From an uncultured Pelagibacteraceae bacterium (GTDB lineage Bacteria > Pseudomonadota > Alphaproteobacteria > Pelagibacterales > Pelagibacteraceae), in assembly GCA_902560245.1 (NCBI GenBank), contig CACELK010000001.1:34959-98958 (forward strand): 64,000 bases of DNA. Reading direction: 5' to 3'. Positions 60,369-64,000 of this stretch are shown in pieces. A model generated the notes under the pieces. It was given only the letters and a program-made list of their open reading frames with translations. It had not been told where the DNA came from and ran no database searches. A program made the position numbers and the translations under genes. Position 1 is the first letter of the stretch. Every line of letters starts with the position of its first letter.

Positions 60369-63242
60369 ATGTCCTCTTCAAAAAATATAGAGTTTGAGCA
60401 AACTTCGTTTTTAAGTAAATCAAATAGTGCATTTATCGAAGATATGTATCTTAAATACATAGAAAAAGATCCAAACCTTCCTGAAAGCTGGAAAAAATAT
60501 TTTGAAACTTTAGGCGAGGATCTTGATTTAATTATTAGAGAAATTGAAGGACCAAGTTGGAATAAAAATAGAAAAAAAATTAACTTACAAAAAAAATCTC
60601 ATGAAAATAAAAACTTTTATAATAATGAGGAAATTGAAAAAGATAAGGCGGATTCTATAAGAGCAATAGCCTTAATAAGAGCTTATAGAATTAGGGGTCA
60701 TTTGATTGCGAATTTAGATCCCCTAGAAATGATGGAGAGAAAATATCTTCACGAATTACACCCATCAGACCATGGATTTAATAAGGAAGATTATGATAAG
60801 AAAATTTTTCTTCATTCTTACATGGAGAAAGGATACTCAACAGTTAATGAAATAATATCTAACTTAAAAAGAATTTATTGCTCAACTATTGGCGTAGAGT
60901 ATATGCATATATCTGATCCAATAGAAAAAGTTTGGTTTAGAAATAGGATGGAGAAAGAGGAAAATCGGATTAATTTCACAAATAATGGAAAAAAAGCAAT
61001 ATTAAATAAAATTATTCAGGCCGAAGGATTTGAAAAGTTTTTAGCAAAAAAATACGTAGGTACAAAAAGATTTGGATTAGATGGAGCTGAATCTTTAATT
61101 CCAGCGATGGAGCAAATTATTAAGAGAGGAGGTCAATTAGGGGTTAAAGAAATTAAAATTGGTATGCCACATAGGGGAAGACTAAATGTATTAGCCAATG
61201 TATTACAAAAATCTTATAAAAGAATATTTAATGAATTTGCTGGTGAAATTTCCAGCAACTTAGAAGATTCAGCTGGTGATGTAAAATACCATTTAGGAGC
61301 ATCTTCAAACAGAGTGTTTGATAGTAATCCAGTTCATGTAAGTTTAACAGATAATCCTTCACACTTAGAGGCTGTGGATCCAGTCGTGCTTGGACAAACA
61401 AGAGCAAAACAATTTTTTCATCAAGATTTAAATAGAAAAAAAGTAATTCCTATATTAATTCATGGTGATGCAGCTTTTGCAGGGCAAGGTGTAGTAGCAG
61501 AATGTTTTGCAATGTCAGGTTTACCTGGTCATAATACTGGAGGAACTATACATATTATTGTAAATAACCAGATTGGTTTTACTACAAGCCCAAGATTCGC
61601 AAGATCAAGCCCATATCCTTCCGATTTAGGAAAAGTTGTTGATGCACCAATTTTGCATTGCAACGGTGATGACCCCGAAGCCGTTACGCATTGTGCAAAA
61701 GTTGCCATTGAGTTTAGACAAGAGTTTAACAAAGATGTTGTTATAGATATGATTTGTTATAGGAGATTTGGTCATAATGAAGGGGATGAACCTTCATTCA
61801 CTCAACCTCTTATGTATAAAAAAATTAGAAACCACCCCACTACATTAAATGTTTATGGAAACAGATTAATTCAAGAAGGAACTATAAATTCTGATGAGTT
61901 TAATAAAATGAAAAATGATTTCAAAAATCTTCTCGAAGAACAATATAAAACAGCAAAGGACTATAAACCTAAAATAGAATGGTATGAGGGAACTTGGTCA
62001 AGATACAAACCTGAAAAAGGCAAAGATAAAAGAGGTAAAAGCGGTGTAGATTTATCTAAAATTGAAAAAATTTCAGATAAAATTAACAGTATTCCATCAA
62101 CAGTGAAAGTTCACAAAACTATTTCTAAAATTTTAGAACAGAGAAAACAATCAGTTATAAGTAAAAAAAAAATAGACTGGTCAACAGCTGAGGCTCTAGC
62201 ATTTGGTACGTTGCTTGAGGAAGGATTTCCTGTAAGACTTGTTGGCCAAGACTCTGGAAGAGGTACATTTAGTCAAAGACATTCTGTTTTAAGAAATCAA
62301 GACGATAATTCACGTTATATTCCTTTAAATAATATTTCAAAAAATCAAAAAAAATTTGAGGTAGTTGATAGCTTTTTGTCAGAATTAGCTGTTTTAGGAT
62401 TTGAATATGGTTACAGTTTAGTTGAACCAAGCACTTTAACTATTTGGGAGGCGCAATTTGGTGATTTTGCAAATGGTGCTCAAATAATTATTGATCAATT
62501 TATTGCATCAGGAGAAAGAAAATGGTCTAGAGCAAGTGGACTTGTAATGCTTTTACCACATGGATATGAAGGCCAAGGACCAGAACATTCATCAGCAAGA
62601 TTAGAAAGATTTCTCCAACTATGTGCACAAGATAACTTGCAGGTTATGAACTGCACAACTCCTGCAAATTATTTTCATGCCTTAAGACGTCAAATTCATA
62701 GAGATTTTAGAAAACCATTAGTTATTATGACCCCAAAATCTTTATTGAGAAATAAATTGTGTACTTCAAAATTAGATGACTTTGGCAACAAAAATTCATT
62801 CCATAGAGTCTTATGGGATCATGCAATCGATCCTAATGAGACTGATTTTATAAAGTTGAAAAAAAGCGAAAAAATTAAAAAAGTTATACTGTGCTCTGGC
62901 AAAGTCTACTTTGATCTATTAGAGGCAAGAGAAAAAAATAAAAAAGATGATATTGTAATATTTAGAATAGAGCAGCTATATCCTTTTCCAGTGAAACCAT
63001 TAGTTAAAGAAATTGCTAGATATGCTAAAAATGCAAAATTTTACTGGTGTCAAGAAGAGCCTAAAAACATGGGCGCATGGCTTTTAGTGCGAGATTATAT
63101 TCAATGGACATTAAATCATATACGAGCTAAACATAATCAAATCATGTATATTGGTAGAAATCCTGCAGCATCTCCAGCTACTGGATATGCAAAAAGGCAT
63201 ATAAAGCAACAAAGAGAAATAATAGAAAAGGTCTTTGAATAG
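60369..63242 (+). CDS. sucA: 2-oxoglutarate dehydrogenase E1 component
   Basis: RAYRIRGHLIANLDPL, IGMPHRGRLNVLANVL, FAGQGVVAECFAMSGLPGHNTGGTIHIIVNNQIGFTT, PHGYEGQGPEHSSARLERFLQLCA. Confidence 0.98.
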   Translation: MSSSKNIEFEQTSFLSKSNSAFIEDMYLKYIEKDPNLPESWKKYFETLGEDLDLIIREIEGPSWNKNRKKINLQKKSHENKNFYNNEEIEKDKADSIRAIALIRAYRIRGHLIANLDPLEMMERKYLHELHPSDHGFNKEDYDKKIFLHSYMEKGYSTVNEIISNLKRIYCSTIGVEYMHISDPIEKVWFRNRMEKEENRINFTNNGKKAILNKIIQAEGFEKFLAKKYVGTKRFGLDGAESLIPAMEQIIKRGGQLGVKEIKIGMPHRGRLNVLANVLQKSYKRIFNEFAGEISSNLEDSAGDVKYHLGASSNRVFDSNPVHVSLTDNPSHLEAVDPVVLGQTRAKQFFHQDLNRKKVIPILIHGDAAFAGQGVVAECFAMSGLPGHNTGGTIHIIVNNQIGFTTSPRFARSSPYPSDLGKVVDAPILHCNGDDPEAVTHCAKVAIEFRQEFNKDVVIDMICYRRFGHNEGDEPSFTQPLMYKKIRNHPTTLNVYGNRLIQEGTINSDEFNKMKNDFKNLLEEQYKTAKDYKPKIEWYEGTWSRYKPEKGKDKRGKSGVDLSKIEKISDKINSIPSTVKVHKTISKILEQRKQSVISKKKIDWSTAEALAFGTLLEEGFPVRLVGQDSGRGTFSQRHSVLRNQDDNSRYIPLNNISKNQKKFEVVDSFLSELAVLGFEYGYSLVEPSTLTIWEAQFGDFANGAQIIIDQFIASGERKWSRASGLVMLLPHGYEGQGPEHSSARLERFLQLCAQDNLQVMNCTTPANYFHALRRQIHRDFRKPLVIMTPKSLLRNKLCTSKLDDFGNKNSFHRVLWDHAIDPNETDFIKLKKSEKIKKVILCSGKVYFDLLEAREKNKKDDIVIFRIEQLYPFPVKPLVKEIARYAKNAKFYWCQEEPKNMGAWLLVRDYIQWTLNHIRAKHNQIMYIGRNPAASPATGYAKRHIKQQREIIEKVFE

Positions 63243-63245
63243 ATT

Positions 63246-64000
63246 ATGAGTGAAAAAATTTTAGTTCCAGAATTAGGAGAAAGCATAACTGAGGCGACCG
63301 TCTCCAAATGGCTTAAAAGTGCAGGAGATAGCGTTGAAGCAGACGAACCGATTGTCGAACTTGAAACAGACAAAGTTAATTTAGAGGTTCCTTCTCCTGT
63401 TAATGGAACATTAGGTAAAATAAGTGCAAAAGAAGGAGATGTAGTTGAGGTGGGGTCTACTTTAGGTCATATTAATTCAGGATCAAATATTCAAACTTCT
63501 GATATTTCAAAAAATGAAGAAGCTAAAAAAAAAGATAACAATGTTATCAAAATTGATGTTGAAAAAAAAACTGAAACAAAAGAAATAAAAATTCAAAGTG
63601 AAGAAGAAGACAAAGATGAATTTGAACATTCGCAGGATCAAGTTTCTCCATCTATCGACGAGGATACATTGGTTTTGACAAATGAGGTTGAGGAAAAAAT
63701 AGAAGTTGAGCGTAATCTCTCACCAGCAGTTAGAAAAATAGTTTCTGAAAAAAAAATTGATATCCAAAAAGTTAAAGGAACAGGAAAAGATGGAAGAGTA
63801 TTAAAAGGAGATTTAATTAATCTAATGGGAGTTAATCCTGGACCATCAGAGAGAAAAATCAAATATGGTCAAGAAGAAAGAATAAAAATGACAAGGTTAA
63901 GGCAAACAATAGCCAAAAGATTAAAACAAGCACAGGAGAATGCTGCTTTACTTACAACATTTAACGAAGTGGATATGACAAACATAGTTGAAATGAGAAA
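63246..64000 (+). CDS. sucB: dihydrolipoyl succinyltransferase (E2 of 2-oxoglutarate dehydrogenase), truncated by window edge
   Basis: MSEKILVPELGESITEATVSKWLKSAGDSVEADEPIVELETDKVNLEVPSPVNGTLG (lipoyl domain, E-TDK-V); follows sucA. Confidence 0.96.
   Translation, partial: MSEKILVPELGESITEATVSKWLKSAGDSVEADEPIVELETDKVNLEVPSPVNGTLGKISAKEGDVVEVGSTLGHINSGSNIQTSDISKNEEAKKKDNNVIKIDVEKKTETKEIKIQSEEEDKDEFEHSQDQVSPSIDEDTLVLTNEVEEKIEVERNLSPAVRKIVSEKKIDIQKVKGTGKDGRVLKGDLINLMGVNPGPSERKIKYGQEERIKMTRLRQTIAKRLKQAQENAALLTTFNEVDMTNIVEMR

Noticed and set aside
1-64000. CRISPR arrays, transposons, prophage, defence islands, toxin-antitoxin pairs
   Set aside because: No spaced direct repeats, terminal inverted repeats with transposase, phage structural genes or recognisable defence families were seen; the only tandem repeat is within rpsP.

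Overview
The window is a compact, AT-rich, gene-dense chromosomal segment. Gene content and style match a SAR11/Pelagibacter-like marine alphaproteobacterium (inference from protein families and gene neighbourhoods, not from a search). I see about 60 protein-coding genes, one tRNA-Gly(GCC), no CRISPR array, no transposase and no prophage. Main blocks: purH/heparinase/rpe; an SSS-family transporter with its DUF4212 subunit; acs; a TPR O-GlcNAc-transferase-like protein; tsaD, hemC-hemD, mscS, folD; argG; cytochrome c maturation ccmC-H; a 2-hydroxy/2-oxo-acid block (two tandem FMN oxidases, aminotransferase, GlcD-like oxidase, TRAP transporter, amidase); ftsY/dapF/ffh; rpsP-trmD-rplS; leuCDB; a DMSP demethylation cluster (dmdC-like, dmdB-like, alpha/beta hydrolase, dmdA-like); asd; and a TCA run sdhCDAB-mmsA-mdh-sucCD-sucAB. 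The strongest unexplained signal is a GC-rich, three-hairpin leader just upstream of ffh (about 40000-40089) with possible competing or pseudoknot pairings next to the start codon. Other points of interest are an alpha/beta hydrolase inside the DMSP cluster, reciprocal FMN-site substitutions in the tandem oxidases, an EF-hand-like loop in the SSS transporter, a large-loop hairpin before ccmC, an intra-operon terminator after the TRAP binding protein, and systematic overlap of convergent stop codons.
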